Assembly: GCF_003970915.1 (NCBI RefSeq)
Contig: NZ_RXOF01000012.1
Span: forward strand, 124,001-188,000
Reading direction: 5' to 3'
Origin: Hymenobacter gummosus
GTDB taxonomy: Bacteria; Bacteroidota; Bacteroidia; Cytophagales; Hymenobacteraceae
Length of the DNA stretch: 64,000 bases
Below, piece after piece: positions 51,184-60,532 of this stretch. Each line of letters opens with the position of its first letter. The first letter of the stretch is position 1. The notes beneath the pieces are model-generated. The model worked only from the letters and a program-made list of their open reading frames with translations, was not told the DNA's origin and made no database searches. The position numbers and the translations under genes are program-made.

Positions 51184-51741
51184 ATGTTCGCCGACGCCCT
51201 GCAGCAAGTGCCCTACTTTACCGCCCGCGAAATCGAGGCGCTGGTGGCGGCCTGGAACAAGCCGATTACGCTACGGCGCGGGGAGCTGCTGGTGCAGCGC
51301 GGGCAGGTGGAGCGCAACCTGTACTTCGTGCGCGAGGGGCTGATGCGGATTTACTACCCCACCGAGACGGAGGAAATCTGCGTGGGCTTTGCCTATCCGC
51401 CCAGCATGGTGTGCTCGTTTCCCTCGTTTGTGCAGGGCACGGCTTCGGAGTACTGCATTCAGGCCCTGCGCCAAACCGAGCTGCTGGGCATCAGCAAAGC
51501 CGACTTTACGGCCCTGCTGGAGCTGCTGCCCAACCTCGCCCGCTTCTGGCGCGAGGAGCTGGAAAAAGTGCTGGTCGGCCGCATCGACCGGGAAATCGAC
51601 CTGCTGCTGCCCGAGCCGGAGCGGCGTCTGGAGCGGCTGCAGCGGCGCAGCCCGCACCTCTTCCAGCTGGTGCCGCGCAAGTACATAGCCTCTTACCTGC
51701 GCATGACGCCCGAGACGCTGAGCCGCCTGGGCCACAGATAA
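51184..51741 (+). CDS. Crp/Fnr-family transcription regulator
   Basis: 185 residues. The cyclic-nucleotide-binding-like beta-roll covers about 10-120 (LRRGELLVQRGQVERNLYFV, GFAYPPSMVCSFPSF). The C-terminal helical part contains RKYIASYLRMTPETLSRLG. Family members normally continue six to ten residues beyond this recognition helix. Here the last residues and the stop come from an inverted-repeat element that begins at 51730, so the C-terminus is slightly shortened. Effector residues for cAMP are not evident. A palindromic element separates it from the OmpA-family gene upstream. Confidence 0.85.
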   Translation: MFADALQQVPYFTAREIEALVAAWNKPITLRRGELLVQRGQVERNLYFVREGLMRIYYPTETEEICVGFAYPPSMVCSFPSFVQGTASEYCIQALRQTELLGISKADFTALLELLPNLARFWREELEKVLVGRIDREIDLLLPEPERRLERLQRRSPHLFQLVPRKYIASYLRMTPETLSRLGHR

Positions 51742-51840
51742 GCACGGATGTTAAACGGATGGTGCTGATCCGTTTTGTCACTTTCTGCCCGTTTGCTGAC
51801 TCCAGAATGAATCAGAATCATCCGTTCAACATCTGTGGAA
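51730..51840. repeat. Inverted-repeat element at the 3' end of the Crp-like gene
   Basis: CCACAGAT, a 10-bp insert, then GTTAAACGGATG at the left pairs with CATCCGTTCAACATCTGTGG at 51819-51838. The TAA within CACAGATAA is the stop codon of the regulator. Confidence 0.65.
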
Positions 51841-51935
51841 TCGGTGGTCATTTCTTGACCGGAATCAAGGTTTCGGGGTGGAAGCCGGGCCGACCTTTGG
51901 GCTGTTCGTCAACCTCACCGAAAACAAGCCCCGCT

Positions 51936-52499
51936 ATGCAAAGCCCCGCCTTCCTCCAGCAGCTCCAGACCGCCGTCCGCCAACTGCACGCCACCGTCGA
52001 AACCGAGCTGCAGCCGCTGCCCGACGCGGTGCTGAACCGCAAGCCCCGCCCCGACGGCTGGAGCGTGCTCGAATGCCTGGAACACCTGAACCGCTACGCC
52101 CGCTACTACCTGCCGGCCCTCACCAAAGCCCTGAATGGCCGTCCCGCAGCCGCCCCGGCGGCCGAGGTGCGCTACAGCTGGCTGGGCCGCAAGTCCCTGG
52201 ACCTCGTGCGCCCCGACAACGGCCGGCAGCACAAGACCGTGAAGCACATGAACCCCAGCGGCAGCCAGCTCCACCGCGCCGTGCTGACGGAGTTTCTGCA
52301 GCACCAGGCCGAGCTGCTGGCCCTGTTGGCCTCCGCCCGCACCACCAACCTCAACCGCCGCACCGTGCCCGTGGAGTTTTTCCGCCTGCTGAAGCTGCGC
52401 GTGGGCGAAACGCTGGAATTTGTGGTGCGCCACCAGGAGCGGCATCTGCAGCAGGTCCTGCGCGCCGCCCAGACAGCCGCCCCCGCGCTGGCGGTGTAG
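51936..52499 (+). CDS. DinB-family (four-helix) protein
   Basis: 187 residues starting MQSPAFLQQLQTAVRQLHAT. It has the DinB_2-type four-helix layout with three spaced histidines that usually bind a metal: His in ECLEHLNRYARY and the pair in VVRHQERHLQQVL. DGWSVLECLEHL is a typical first motif. Members include thiol transferases such as the bacillithiol enzymes, but most, including this one, have no known substrate. The frame is open upstream over the regulator gene, which is an artefact of high GC. Confidence 0.8.
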   Translation: MQSPAFLQQLQTAVRQLHATVETELQPLPDAVLNRKPRPDGWSVLECLEHLNRYARYYLPALTKALNGRPAAAPAAEVRYSWLGRKSLDLVRPDNGRQHKTVKHMNPSGSQLHRAVLTEFLQHQAELLALLASARTTNLNRRTVPVEFFRLLKLRVGETLEFVVRHQERHLQQVLRAAQTAAPALAV

Positions 52500-52552
52500 C
52501 CCGGCGGCAGCGGCAGTGCGGCTTTTTCGGGCCGCCTTGCGTATCAGGCCGC

Positions 52553-52798
52553 ATGATGAAGCAACGCGAAGTAACCGATAAGCACAACACCACCTGGACC
52601 TGCGCCCAGGCCTATGCCGCCCTGGAAAGCGAAGCCGCCGAGCAGGCCGTAGCAAAATCCGAAACCGCCGACGGCAACGTGCCCGTCGTCTGCACGCCCA
52701 GCGGCGGCGCCCAAACGGTACGCCTGGAGCTGGCCAAAGACTGGTTCGACAACCTCTCGGACGAAGAGCTGGCCCAGGCCATTCAGGCCGCGCAGTAA
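52553..52798 (+). CDS. Small acidic protein of unknown function
   Basis: 81 residues starting MMKQREVTDKHNTTWTCAQA. It is acidic, with a Glu/Ala-rich middle and the C-terminal stretch WFDNLSDEELAQAIQAAQ. There is no signal peptide or membrane helix. The family is not recognised, but the codon use matches the genome and a strong terminator follows 14 bp after the stop, so I take it as real. It lies 53 bp after the DinB-like gene on the same strand. A second ATG follows at 52556. Confidence 0.65.
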   Translation: MMKQREVTDKHNTTWTCAQAYAALESEAAEQAVAKSETADGNVPVVCTPSGGAQTVRLELAKDWFDNLSDEELAQAIQAAQ

Positions 52799-52812
52799 CC
52801 ATTACTAAAACG

Positions 52813-52844
52813 GCAGCCCCGCTACCGACCGGTAGCGGGGCTGC
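52813..52844. terminator. Bidirectional terminator between the small protein gene and proS
   Basis: A perfect 14-bp stem, GCAGCCCCGCTACC, with a 4-nt loop GACC, flanked by AAAA and TTT. Confidence 0.85.
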
Positions 52845-52856
52845 TTTACGTCTGGT

Positions 52857-52933
52857 GGACAATCGTCCACAACCGAAGGAAAGCGGAGCTAAAATCCGTG
52901 AAATCCGAAAAATCCGTCTAAATCCGTGATTTA
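52857..52933. repeat. Stop-codon-abutting AATCCG repeat after proS
   Basis: GGACAATCGTCCAC, then AACCGAAGGAAAGCGGAGCT, then AATCCG units at 9-10 bp steps, ending GTGAT directly before the minus-strand stop TTA at 52931-52933. Confidence 0.75.
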
Positions 52934-54406
52934 GTAGGCCCGGGCGAAGTACACGCGGCGCTTGGAGGGCCGGCCGGTCAGGATGCACACGCCGTCCTCG
53001 TCGGGCTCGTTCAGCGCGATGCAGCGGATGGTAGCCTTGGTTTCCTCCTTGATGCGCTCCTCCGTTTCGCCGGTGCCGTCCCAGTGGGCCACCACGAAGC
53101 CGCCCTGGGTGTCGAGCACCTGCTTGAACTCCTCGTAGGTATCCACGCGAGTGGTGTGCGACTCGCGGAAATTCAGGGCCTTGCGGTAGATATTCTCCTG
53201 AATGTCCTGCAGCAGCTGGTCGATGCTCTGCACGATGTCGGCCAGGGGCAGGTTCAGCTTTTCCTTGGTGTCGCGGCGGGCCACTTCGATGGTGCCGTTG
53301 TCCAGGTCGCGGGCGCCGATGGCCAGGCGCACGGGCACGCCCTTCAGCTCCCACTCGGCAAACTTGAAGCCCGGCCGCTCGGTGTCGCGGTCGTCAATCT
53401 TCACCGAAATGCCGCGTTGGATCAGGCCCATCTGGATGGGGCGGATGCGCTCCAGCAGCTCGTCGAGCTGGCCGGTCTTGTAAATCGGCACGATGACCAC
53501 TTGAATGGGGGCCAGCTTGGGCGGCAGCACCAGGCCTTCGTCGTCGGAGTGCGTCATCACCAGGGCGCCCATCAGGCGGGTGCTCACGCCCCAGGAAGTG
53601 CCCCACACGTGCTCCAGCTGGCCTTCCTTGTTGGTGAACTGCACGTCGAAGGCCTTGGCGAAGTTCTGGCCCAGGAAGTGCGAGGTGCCGGCCTGCAGAG
53701 CCTTGCCGTCCTGCATCATGCCCTCGATGCAGTAGGTTTCCACGGCACCGGCAAACCGCTCGTTCTCGGTCTTGACGCCCTTCACCACGGGCAGGGCCAG
53801 GTGCTCCTCGGCAAACTCGGCGTACACGTCCAGCATCTGCCGCGTTTCGGCCAGGGCCTCGGTGTCGGTGGCGTGGGCGGTGTGGCCTTCCTGCCAGAGG
53901 AACTCAGCGGTGCGCAAGAATAGGCGGGTGCGCATTTCCCAGCGTACCACGTTGGCCCACTGGTTGATGAGCAGGGGCAGGTCGCGGTAGCTCTGCACCC
54001 AGCCGCGGTAGGTGTTCCAGATAACGGCCTCCGAGGTGGGGCGTACCACCAGCTCCTCTTCCAGCTTGGCCTGCGGATCCACGCGAAGCTTGCCGGGCTT
54101 GTCGGGGTCGGTCTGCAGGCGGTAGTGCGTCACCACGGCGCATTCCTTGGCAAAGCCCTCGGCGTTTTTCTCTTCGGCTTCAAACAGGCTTTTGGGTACG
54201 AAGAGCGGGAAGTAGGCATTCTGGTGGCCGGTGCGCTTGAACATGTCGTCCAGGGTCCGCTGCATTTTCTCCCAGATGGCGTAGCCGTAGGGCTTGATGA
54301 CCATGCAGCCGCGCACGGCGGAGTTTTCGGCCAGGCCGGCACGCTTTACCAACTCGTTGTACCACAGGGAATAATCCTCGCTGCGCTTAGGCAACTGTTT
54401 GCTCAT
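52931..54406 (-). CDS. proS: Prolyl-tRNA synthetase
   Basis: A 491-residue class II synthetase of the shorter, archaeal/eukaryotic-like type without the editing insertion. Visible parts are motif 2-like [20 protein letters not shown], the proline pocket [20 protein letters not shown], and the anticodon-binding domain with [37 protein letters not shown] is the typical N-terminus, which fixes ATG 54406. A minus-strand TACTTTGG lies about 85 bp upstream. Its stop codon abuts an AATCCG-type repeat. Confidence 0.93.
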   Translation of the reverse strand: MSKQLPKRSEDYSLWYNELVKRAGLAENSAVRGCMVIKPYGYAIWEKMQRTLDDMFKRTGHQNAYFPLFVPKSLFEAEEKNAEGFAKECAVVTHYRLQTDPDKPGKLRVDPQAKLEEELVVRPTSEAVIWNTYRGWVQSYRDLPLLINQWANVVRWEMRTRLFLRTAEFLWQEGHTAHATDTEALAETRQMLDVYAEFAEEHLALPVVKGVKTENERFAGAVETYCIEGMMQDGKALQAGTSHFLGQNFAKAFDVQFTNKEGQLEHVWGTSWGVSTRLMGALVMTHSDDEGLVLPPKLAPIQVVIVPIYKTGQLDELLERIRPIQMGLIQRGISVKIDDRDTERPGFKFAEWELKGVPVRLAIGARDLDNGTIEVARRDTKEKLNLPLADIVQSIDQLLQDIQENIYRKALNFRESHTTRVDTYEEFKQVLDTQGGFVVAHWDGTGETEERIKEETKATIRCIALNEPDEDGVCILTGRPSKRRVYFARAY

Positions 54407-54604
54407 TGTCGGGTCGCTTAGAAAAAGAAAAAAGTTCCCGAGCTTGGTACAGGATTTGAAGTGTACCAGCGGGCACCGATTTGGGCCCAAAGTACGTTAT
54501 TAAACCGGAGCAATCCGCCCGCTTCTAAAGCGGTGGGCCTGAACAACCTTCGGCCCTTACTCGTTCTCTGTATACCGGCCTGACTTTCTCCGCGCCCCCT
54601 CGAC

Positions 54605-56053
54605 ATGAAACATATTCCCACCCTGCCCGCCGCCTTAGCCTTGCTCACGCTCGGCGGCTGCGCAACCTCCAGCGGCCTCACCACCACCGAGCCCGATGGC
54701 ATCTATTATTCCTCCAAAGACCGCACTACTGCCGTAGCTGCGGCCTCGACGGCAGACGGCTCGTCGGACTACGCCGCCACTTACGACGACCCCAACGCCG
54801 TAGCCAACCCGGACTACCAGGACGGCAGCACCCGCAGCCGCGGCTCAGCCTCCGATGAGTACTACGACGACGATTTCGACTATAGCTACTACGCCCGGCA
54901 GCGCCGCTACAACGGCCTGGGCATGGGTTACAACATTGCCTACGTCGACCCTTTCTGGTACCGACCGACTTTCTACTACGACCCCATCTACAGCTACTCG
55001 CCCTACGGCTACTCGGCCTGGAACGACCCGTTCTGGGGCGGCGGCTGGGGCCCGAGCTGGTATAGCGGGGTGAGCATCAACATCGGCTGGGGCATGGGCG
55101 GCTGGGGGCCCTGGGGCCCCTACGGCGGCTACCGGCCCGGTGGCTACTACGGCTGGGGCGGCTACAACCGCGGCTACTGGGACGGCTACTACTCGGGCCT
55201 GTACGGCAACGGCTGGGGCTGGGGCAACCCCTACGGCGGTTACGGCTACGGGGGCTGGAACGGCTACCGCGGCGGCGACCGAAGCGTGAACTACCGCGTG
55301 GCCCCGCGCCGCGACCGGAGCGTGGAAGTGGTAGGCGCCAGCAACGGCGGCACCAACAACGGCGGCGGCCGGCCGCGCGTGCAGGAAAACACCGGCGGCC
55401 GCGCCGGCGCTAGTGGCTACACCGACAACGGCGGCACTACCAACGGGCGCTACTCCCGCGGTCGGGTGGAAAGCGTTGCCGCACCCTCAACCGGCGTAAC
55501 GCCTGACGGGGAGCGGCTGCAGAAAACCCAGGCGCTGAGCGAAGGCCAGAACGGCCCGGGCCGCGGCCGCCTGTACCGCATCGTGGACAATGCGCCGGGA
55601 ACGCCCGATATCAACCCCACCGGGGGTGTCCGGCCGGGCACGCAGGGTTCCTCGGAGTCGATGACGCAATCGGCGGCCGGGCAGGAGGAGCGGGTGAATC
55701 GCCGCCGCTTCTACTCCGATCAGCAGCCCAACCTCTCGCCCAGCGGCGGAGGCGGTGAGCAGCAGATGTCGCAGCCGTCTGAGCGGACCCGCCGCGGCCG
55801 CTACGCCGACGCGGCCCCGCAACAATACCAGCAGCCTCAGCAATACCAGCAACCCCAGCAGTACCAGCAGCCCACGCGGCGGGAGCGGAGCTACGAGGCG
55901 CCGACGCGCTCGTACGAGCAGCCTACCCGCAGCTACGACAGCGGCGGCAACTCGGGTAACTCCGGCAGCTTTGGCGGGGGCGGCGGCCGCAGCAGCGGAG
56001 GCGGCGGCAACAGTGGCGGCGGAGGCGGCGGTGGCCGGGGCCGCGTACAATAA
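54605..56053 (+). CDS. Gly/Tyr-rich lipoprotein
   Basis: 482 residues with a lipoprotein signal (ALLTLGGC, Cys about 19). A central Gly/Trp/Tyr-rich region runs from about 120 to 230 (WGMGGWGPWGPYGGYRPGGY). It is followed by Arg/Gly and Gln-rich stretches, including three QQYQQP repeats near 404-424 and a poly-Gly tail ending GRGRVQ. Low complexity makes homology unreliable. Similar lipoproteins precede FadL/OmpP1-type genes in Bacteroidota, and here such a gene follows by 35 bp, so the two probably form an operon. The role is unknown. Confidence 0.75.
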   Translation: MKHIPTLPAALALLTLGGCATSSGLTTTEPDGIYYSSKDRTTAVAAASTADGSSDYAATYDDPNAVANPDYQDGSTRSRGSASDEYYDDDFDYSYYARQRRYNGLGMGYNIAYVDPFWYRPTFYYDPIYSYSPYGYSAWNDPFWGGGWGPSWYSGVSINIGWGMGGWGPWGPYGGYRPGGYYGWGGYNRGYWDGYYSGLYGNGWGWGNPYGGYGYGGWNGYRGGDRSVNYRVAPRRDRSVEVVGASNGGTNNGGGRPRVQENTGGRAGASGYTDNGGTTNGRYSRGRVESVAAPSTGVTPDGERLQKTQALSEGQNGPGRGRLYRIVDNAPGTPDINPTGGVRPGTQGSSESMTQSAAGQEERVNRRRFYSDQQPNLSPSGGGGEQQMSQPSERTRRGRYADAAPQQYQQPQQYQQPQQYQQPTRRERSYEAPTRSYEQPTRSYDSGGNSGNSGSFGGGGGRSSGGGGNSGGGGGGGRGRVQ

Positions 56054-56088
56054 TCCCGGGATTTAAGCATCCCTTCCCTCTTTCTGCT

Positions 56089-57621
56089 ATGAAACGGTAT
56101 ACCTTGGGGCTGGCCTTGCTGGGCTTGGCCAGCCCTCTTTTTGCCCAAAATCAAGACGATGCGCTGCGGTATTCGCGGCTGCAATTCGGTGGCCCGGCCC
56201 GCACGCTGGGCATAGGCGGGGCCAACGTGGCCCTCGGCGCTGACTTCGGCAACCTGAGCAGCAACCCGGCTGGCCTGGGGCTGTTCCAACGCTCGGAGGT
56301 GAGCATTTCGCCCGGCCTGGGCCTGGGCAACGCCGACGCCCGCGCCTCCAACGTGGAAGGCGCCAGCAGCCTGACGGACTCGCGCAGCAGCCTGCACCTG
56401 GGCAACCTGGCCGTGGCCCTGACTGGCCGGCGCACCGACGACGAGGCCGGCGACTGGCGCGGGGGCACGGTGGCCTTCGGCTTCACCCGCGTCAACGACT
56501 TCAACACCCGCTTCAACTACCGTAACACGGTAGCCGATAACCGCTCCCTGTTTCAGCGCTTTCGGGAGCCGCGCTACACGCCCACCGAAATCGATGAGGA
56601 GTACGCCAGCAATAGCTACTATTCGCTCGACGGGCTGGCCTACGGAGCCCTGCTGACCAACATTGAGACGGTGAACGGGCAGGACGCCATCGTGACGCCC
56701 TCGCCGCTGCAGCGCACCTCGGCTTTGCAGGAGGAATCGGTGCTGACGTCGGGCTCCCAGACGCAGTTCGACATCGGCTACGGCGGCAGCTACCGCGACC
56801 GGCTGTACATCGGCGGGGCCATCGGCATCGTGGGCACGCGCTTCAACTCCACCAGCGAGCTGCGCGAAACCGACCCGACGCAGTCGAGCCGAGCCTTCGG
56901 CAGCTTGGAGCTGCGCGACGAGCTGCGCACCCGCGGCACGGGCTACAACTTCCGCCTGGGTCTGATTTACCGGCCTCTGGACTGGCTGCGCATCGGGGCC
57001 TCGGCCCAGACGCCCACGGCTTTCCAGCTCGACGATACCTACAGCACCACGCTGTACGCCACGTTCCGCCAACCCGTGACCATAGGTAACCAGACCTACA
57101 CCACCGGCAACGCGGCCACCCAGGAAGCGCGCTACAGCTACCGCCTGACCACGCCCTGGCGCGTGAACGGCGGCGTGGCGGCCATCATCGGTAAGCACGG
57201 CTTCCTCTCGGGCGACATGGAAATGGTGGACTACAGCGCCGCGCGCCTGCGCAACGCCTCGGAGCTGCAAGACGGGGACAACTACTCCTTTAGCAACGAA
57301 AACTCGCGCATTGCCGAGCTGTACCAGACGGCCCTGAACGTACGCCTGGGCGCGGAGCTGCGCCTCGAAGCCTTCCGGGTGCGCGCCGGTTACGCCCGCT
57401 ACGGCGACCCGTTCCGCGACAGCCGCTTCGACCGGACGCAGAATTACTACACCGCTGGCCTGGGCATGCGCCAGGGCAACCTCATGCTGGACCTGGCCGG
57501 CGTGTACGGGCAGTACAACCGGGTGTATTCGCCCTACACCCTGGCCGACGGCAGCCAGCCCGAAATCCGCGTCGATGCCAACCGCCTGACCAGCACCATC
57601 ACCGTGGGCTACCAGTTCTAG
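56089..57621 (+). CDS. FadL/OmpP1-family outer-membrane transport protein
   Basis: A 510-residue barrel protein with a signal peptide (MKRYTLGLALLGLASPLFAQ). The N-terminal segment GPARTLGIGGANVALGADFG then NLSSNPAGLGLF matches the hatch region of FadL-like proteins, which let hydrophobic compounds through the outer membrane. Strands of barrel type follow, including RLGLIYRPLDWLRIGASAQ-like repeats (one residue altered in quoting). The chain ends TVGYQF, with a C-terminal Phe. It is in an apparent operon with the lipoprotein upstream; a bidirectional terminator follows. Confidence 0.82.
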   Translation: MKRYTLGLALLGLASPLFAQNQDDALRYSRLQFGGPARTLGIGGANVALGADFGNLSSNPAGLGLFQRSEVSISPGLGLGNADARASNVEGASSLTDSRSSLHLGNLAVALTGRRTDDEAGDWRGGTVAFGFTRVNDFNTRFNYRNTVADNRSLFQRFREPRYTPTEIDEEYASNSYYSLDGLAYGALLTNIETVNGQDAIVTPSPLQRTSALQEESVLTSGSQTQFDIGYGGSYRDRLYIGGAIGIVGTRFNSTSELRETDPTQSSRAFGSLELRDELRTRGTGYNFRLGLIYRPLDWLRIGASAQTPTAFQLDDTYSTTLYATFRQPVTIGNQTYTTGNAATQEARYSYRLTTPWRVNGGVAAIIGKHGFLSGDMEMVDYSAARLRNASELQDGDNYSFSNENSRIAELYQTALNVRLGAELRLEAFRVRAGYARYGDPFRDSRFDRTQNYYTAGLGMRQGNLMLDLAGVYGQYNRVYSPYTLADGSQPEIRVDANRLTSTITVGYQF

Positions 57622-57639
57622 CCCGCGGCTGCGGACATA

Positions 57640-57689
57640 AAACGCCAACGGGGCGGCTCCTGACTGCAGGGGCCGCCCCGTTGGCGTTT
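57640..57689. terminator. Bidirectional terminator between the FadL-like gene and the 58628 gene
   Basis: A perfect 18-bp stem, AAACGCCAACGGGGCGGC, with a 14-nt loop, between convergent genes. Confidence 0.85.
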
Positions 57690-57704
57690 ATAGTTGATTA
57701 GCAG

Positions 57705-58628
57705 CTAGTACCGGCGCAGCTTCACGCTGAGCAGCAACTCTACCGGGGCAATGGTGCCCACGTCGCGCACCAGCACCAGGGCATCGAGGCTGTCGGCGGT
57801 GCGCAGGGCCAGCACGTCGCCCTTGCGGACGGGCAGCGCGGCCCGGTTCTGGAGTCGGGCCGCGGCCACGGTGTTGGTGATAGTGCTGGCCGTGGTAACA
57901 GCGTCGAAGCTGCTGGCGGTGAGCGTGGTGAGGGCCAGGCGGGTGCCGCGGCGGTTGGTCCAGCGGTTGACGCGGTAGATGCGCGTGGCCAGGGCGGCGG
58001 CGGAGCTGGGCGCGGCCAGGCTGGGGCCCGTGGCGGTGGGCACGTACAGCAAATCCGTCAAATCCCAGAAATCGGGCTGATCGGTGGCGTGGGGGGGCAG
58101 CACGAAGCCGCGGGCGGTGGCCAGGGACGACCGGTTGGTGCGCTGGCGCGGGGCCTGCAGCCGCACGCTGTAGCTGTGCAGCGGGGCGGTGGAGTCGCTG
58201 GGCGTGGCCCGGATGGTGTAGGCGCGGCTGGCGCTGTGCCCGTCGGTGTCGTACACGGTGTAGCGCCAGGTTTGCCGGCCGCGGTTGGCGCTGGCCCCGA
58301 AGCGGTTGATGAACAGGAAAGTCTGGCGCGGTGTGGTAAATACCGTGTCGAGATACACGCGCGGGCCGGGGTCCCTGGCATCGGCCACGTTGGGCGTGAT
58401 GAAGTAGTTTTCCTCGTAAGCCGTGATGGTGAAGCGCGTCAGCCGCGGGTCCTGCTCGCGGGCTTCGGCAAAGGCGCGCACCTCAAACGTATCGGGCGCG
58501 GTGACGACCCGGTCGGAGGTCAGCGCGTTGGTAGTGGCAATGAAGTCGAGCAGGGGCGAGGTGAGCTGCTTTTCGCAGGCAGTGAGCAGAGGCAGGGCAA
58601 GCAGCAGGCGGGCGGTAGGGCGGGGCAT
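57705..58628 (-). CDS. Lipoprotein of unknown function
   Basis: 307 residues with a short lipoprotein signal (LLLALPLLTAC, Cys18). The mature chain is Thr/Ala-rich with beta-strand patterning (FLFINRFGASANRGRQTWRY, TDLLYVPTATGPS). I do not recognise a domain. It is convergent with the FadL-like gene and divergent from the small secreted protein, with a 95-bp gap. No catalytic motif is visible. Confidence 0.65.
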   Translation of the reverse strand: MPRPTARLLLALPLLTACEKQLTSPLLDFIATTNALTSDRVVTAPDTFEVRAFAEAREQDPRLTRFTITAYEENYFITPNVADARDPGPRVYLDTVFTTPRQTFLFINRFGASANRGRQTWRYTVYDTDGHSASRAYTIRATPSDSTAPLHSYSVRLQAPRQRTNRSSLATARGFVLPPHATDQPDFWDLTDLLYVPTATGPSLAAPSSAAALATRIYRVNRWTNRRGTRLALTTLTASSFDAVTTASTITNTVAAARLQNRAALPVRKGDVLALRTADSLDALVLVRDVGTIAPVELLLSVKLRRY

Positions 58629-58723
58629 GAGGAGCAGAAATGAAAAAATAGCAGCTGATTCTGAGGTAGTAACGGCGTAAGGAGTGCTACATTGTTGCCA
58701 TACTCAACCAATACAAGTTCCTT

Positions 58724-58966
58724 ATGAAAACACAAATTACGCATCCGCTGACCAAGCTGTGGTCGGCACTGGTTCTTTTGACAGTACTGAGTGCTTGGCT
58801 GGGCAGCTCCGGCAGTGCCCGCGCTCAGTACGGGCAGGTGCTACGCACCGGGGGGCTGACCGGCGGCAAGCAGGCCACCACCCTGGCCGGCGTACCGCCT
58901 GGGCAGTACGTGCTGGAGGCCACCGCCGGCCGCCAGCGCCTGAGCCGCCGCCTCGATATCCGCTAG
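58724..58966 (+). CDS. Minimal secreted protein: signal peptide plus T9SS-tail-like segment
   Basis: 80 residues. The first 35 are a signal peptide (LWSALVLLTVLSAW ... ARAQ). The rest (TLAGVPPGQYVLEATAG, RQRLSRRLDIR) reads like the last two strands of a T9SS type A sorting domain, without the usual FPNP start or any cargo domain. It ends 5 bp before the next gene, itself a full T9SS cargo, so the two are co-transcribed. It could be a remnant of a longer cargo, or a small secreted protein of its own. Confidence 0.6.
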   Translation: MKTQITHPLTKLWSALVLLTVLSAWLGSSGSARAQYGQVLRTGGLTGGKQATTLAGVPPGQYVLEATAGRQRLSRRLDIR

Positions 58967-58971
58967 CCGTC

Positions 58972-60387
58972 ATGCGAGTCCTTTTCTTTTGCTGGCTGCT
59001 GCTCGGCGGCGCCTTGGCCTACGGCCAGGGCCCGGGCAGCGCCTTTGCCTGGCAGCGCAGCTACGTGGGCCCGGCCAACGAAACCGGCGGCCACGCCGGG
59101 CGCCCGCGCGGCGGCGGCTACGTGCTGGTGGGCACCGGCGCGGGCAGCAGCCCCATTCATGGCCCGTTGCTGGTGGTGCGCCTCACCGATGCGGGCGACA
59201 CGCTTTGGACCCGCAAGATTCTGCCCGCACGTTTGCTGGTTATCACGCCGCAAGGCATTGTCGAAGATGCCAGCGGCGACCTGGTCGTATCAGGCAGTTG
59301 CCGGGCTGTCAACCCCACGGCTGGCGACGCTTTCGTGCTGAAGATGAACGCGCAGGCCGACACCGCCTGGGTGCGCACCTTCCGCACCCCCGGCACCGAC
59401 AGCTTCGGGGCCCCGGTGCTGACCACGGACGGTAATTACTTCGTCTTCGGCTGGATAAACTTCCAGAATCGTGTGCTTAAGGTGTCGCCAGCCGGCACGT
59501 TGCTCTGGAACGTAATATCAGACCACAGTACTGCTTTTCCGGGGGTGAACGTCAGTTTGCTACCCATTCTAGGCGGGGGCTGCTGGGTGTTTTCTAGCGG
59601 ACCTGACGCGCAGCAGCAGCGCGGGGAGGTGGGCATCCACCTGCTGACCAGCGCCGGAGTGGAAACCAGCCGCCGCGTGCTGCCTCGGTTTGAATATTCC
59701 GCGTTCCGGGTGTTGCAGGCCGGCAACCGGGTGTTGGTAGCCGGTGCGCAGGAAATGGCCCTGCTCGACGCGCAGGCCGATACTGTGTGGGTGCGCCGCT
59801 ACCCGCCCTCGCAGGCCAACCGGGGCTGGACGGCGCGGGGCGTGGTGCAGGATGCGCTGGGCGACTACGTGGTGCTGGCCGATGCGCTGGGCGGGCCGCG
59901 TTCCGACACCCATTTCCAGCTGCTGCGCTTCACCGGCCAGGGCCAGCTCCGCTCCGACACACTGCTGTTCCGGCCCGCCGGCAGCGCCTACGCCCAAACG
60001 CTGCTGCTGGCCCCGGGCGGGGACTACTTCATCAGCGGCTACGCCCTCAATGGCCCGCTCGGCGGTTCCGACCTGGTGGCGGCTCAGTTCCGGCGCTTTA
60101 AGCCCCTGCCGGTGCGAGCCGCGCAGCCCCTGGCCGGTGCATTGCAGCTCTACCCCAATCCGGCCAGCGGCCCGGCCACGGCGCACGCCGTCCTGCCCGC
60201 CGGCCTGGGCCGCGGGGCCACGCTGATGGTGCTGGACGCGCTGGGCCGCGTGGTGCAGCCGCCGGCGCCCGTGGTGGCCCCTGGCGAAGCCCCGCTACCG
60301 GTGGCCGACCTGCCAGCTGGCGTGTACGTGGTGCGCCTGCGGGCCGCCGATGGCCGGACCTGGACCGGCCGCCTGCTGCGGCAGTAA
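58972..60387 (+). CDS. Secreted T9SS type A sorting-domain protein (propeller-like)
   Basis: 471 residues with a signal peptide (MRVLFFCWLLLGGALAYGQ). The middle consists of repeated strands typical of a beta-propeller (GDAFVLKMNAQADTAWVRTF, and similar lines with LLTTDGNYFVFG). The C-terminal sorting domain begins LQLYPNPASGPATAHAVLP and ends TWTGRLLRQ. It is related in layout to the T9SS cargo at 41691-43229. The start 5 bp after the previous stop indicates an operon; a strong terminator follows. Confidence 0.83.
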   Translation: MRVLFFCWLLLGGALAYGQGPGSAFAWQRSYVGPANETGGHAGRPRGGGYVLVGTGAGSSPIHGPLLVVRLTDAGDTLWTRKILPARLLVITPQGIVEDASGDLVVSGSCRAVNPTAGDAFVLKMNAQADTAWVRTFRTPGTDSFGAPVLTTDGNYFVFGWINFQNRVLKVSPAGTLLWNVISDHSTAFPGVNVSLLPILGGGCWVFSSGPDAQQQRGEVGIHLLTSAGVETSRRVLPRFEYSAFRVLQAGNRVLVAGAQEMALLDAQADTVWVRRYPPSQANRGWTARGVVQDALGDYVVLADALGGPRSDTHFQLLRFTGQGQLRSDTLLFRPAGSAYAQTLLLAPGGDYFISGYALNGPLGGSDLVAAQFRRFKPLPVRAAQPLAGALQLYPNPASGPATAHAVLPAGLGRGATLMVLDALGRVVQPPAPVVAPGEAPLPVADLPAGVYVVRLRAADGRTWTGRLLRQ

Positions 60388-60404
60388 GCCGAGCTGGGCC
60401 ATCC

Positions 60405-60455
60405 GGTCATAATAATGCCCCGCTGACGACTATGCCAGCGGGGCATTGTTATGAC
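60405..60455 (+). terminator. Terminator after the T9SS cargo gene
   Basis: GGTCATAA(T)AATGCCCCGCTG pairs with CAGCGGGGCATT(G)TTATGACC around a 10-nt loop. The stem is about 20 bp long with one mismatch. Confidence 0.85.
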
Positions 60456-60501
60456 CGTCCATAGGGTATCCCTGGAAAGGTGGTGACGTCCGCCAGTGTA
60501 G

Positions 60502-60509
60502 TACCTTTA
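60502..60509 (+). promoter_or_regulatory. Probable -7 box for the S9 peptidase gene
   Basis: TACCTTTA, one base off TAnnTTTG, 23 bp before the ATG at 60533. Confidence 0.35.
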
Positions 60510-60532
60510 ACGCCGCCACTGAGTTTTCTTAC

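Noticed and set aside
51411-51935. Upstream extension of the DinB-like protein over the Crp-like gene
   Set aside because: The family start MQSPAFLQQL lies at 51936, and the extension overlaps a well-supported regulator in another frame.
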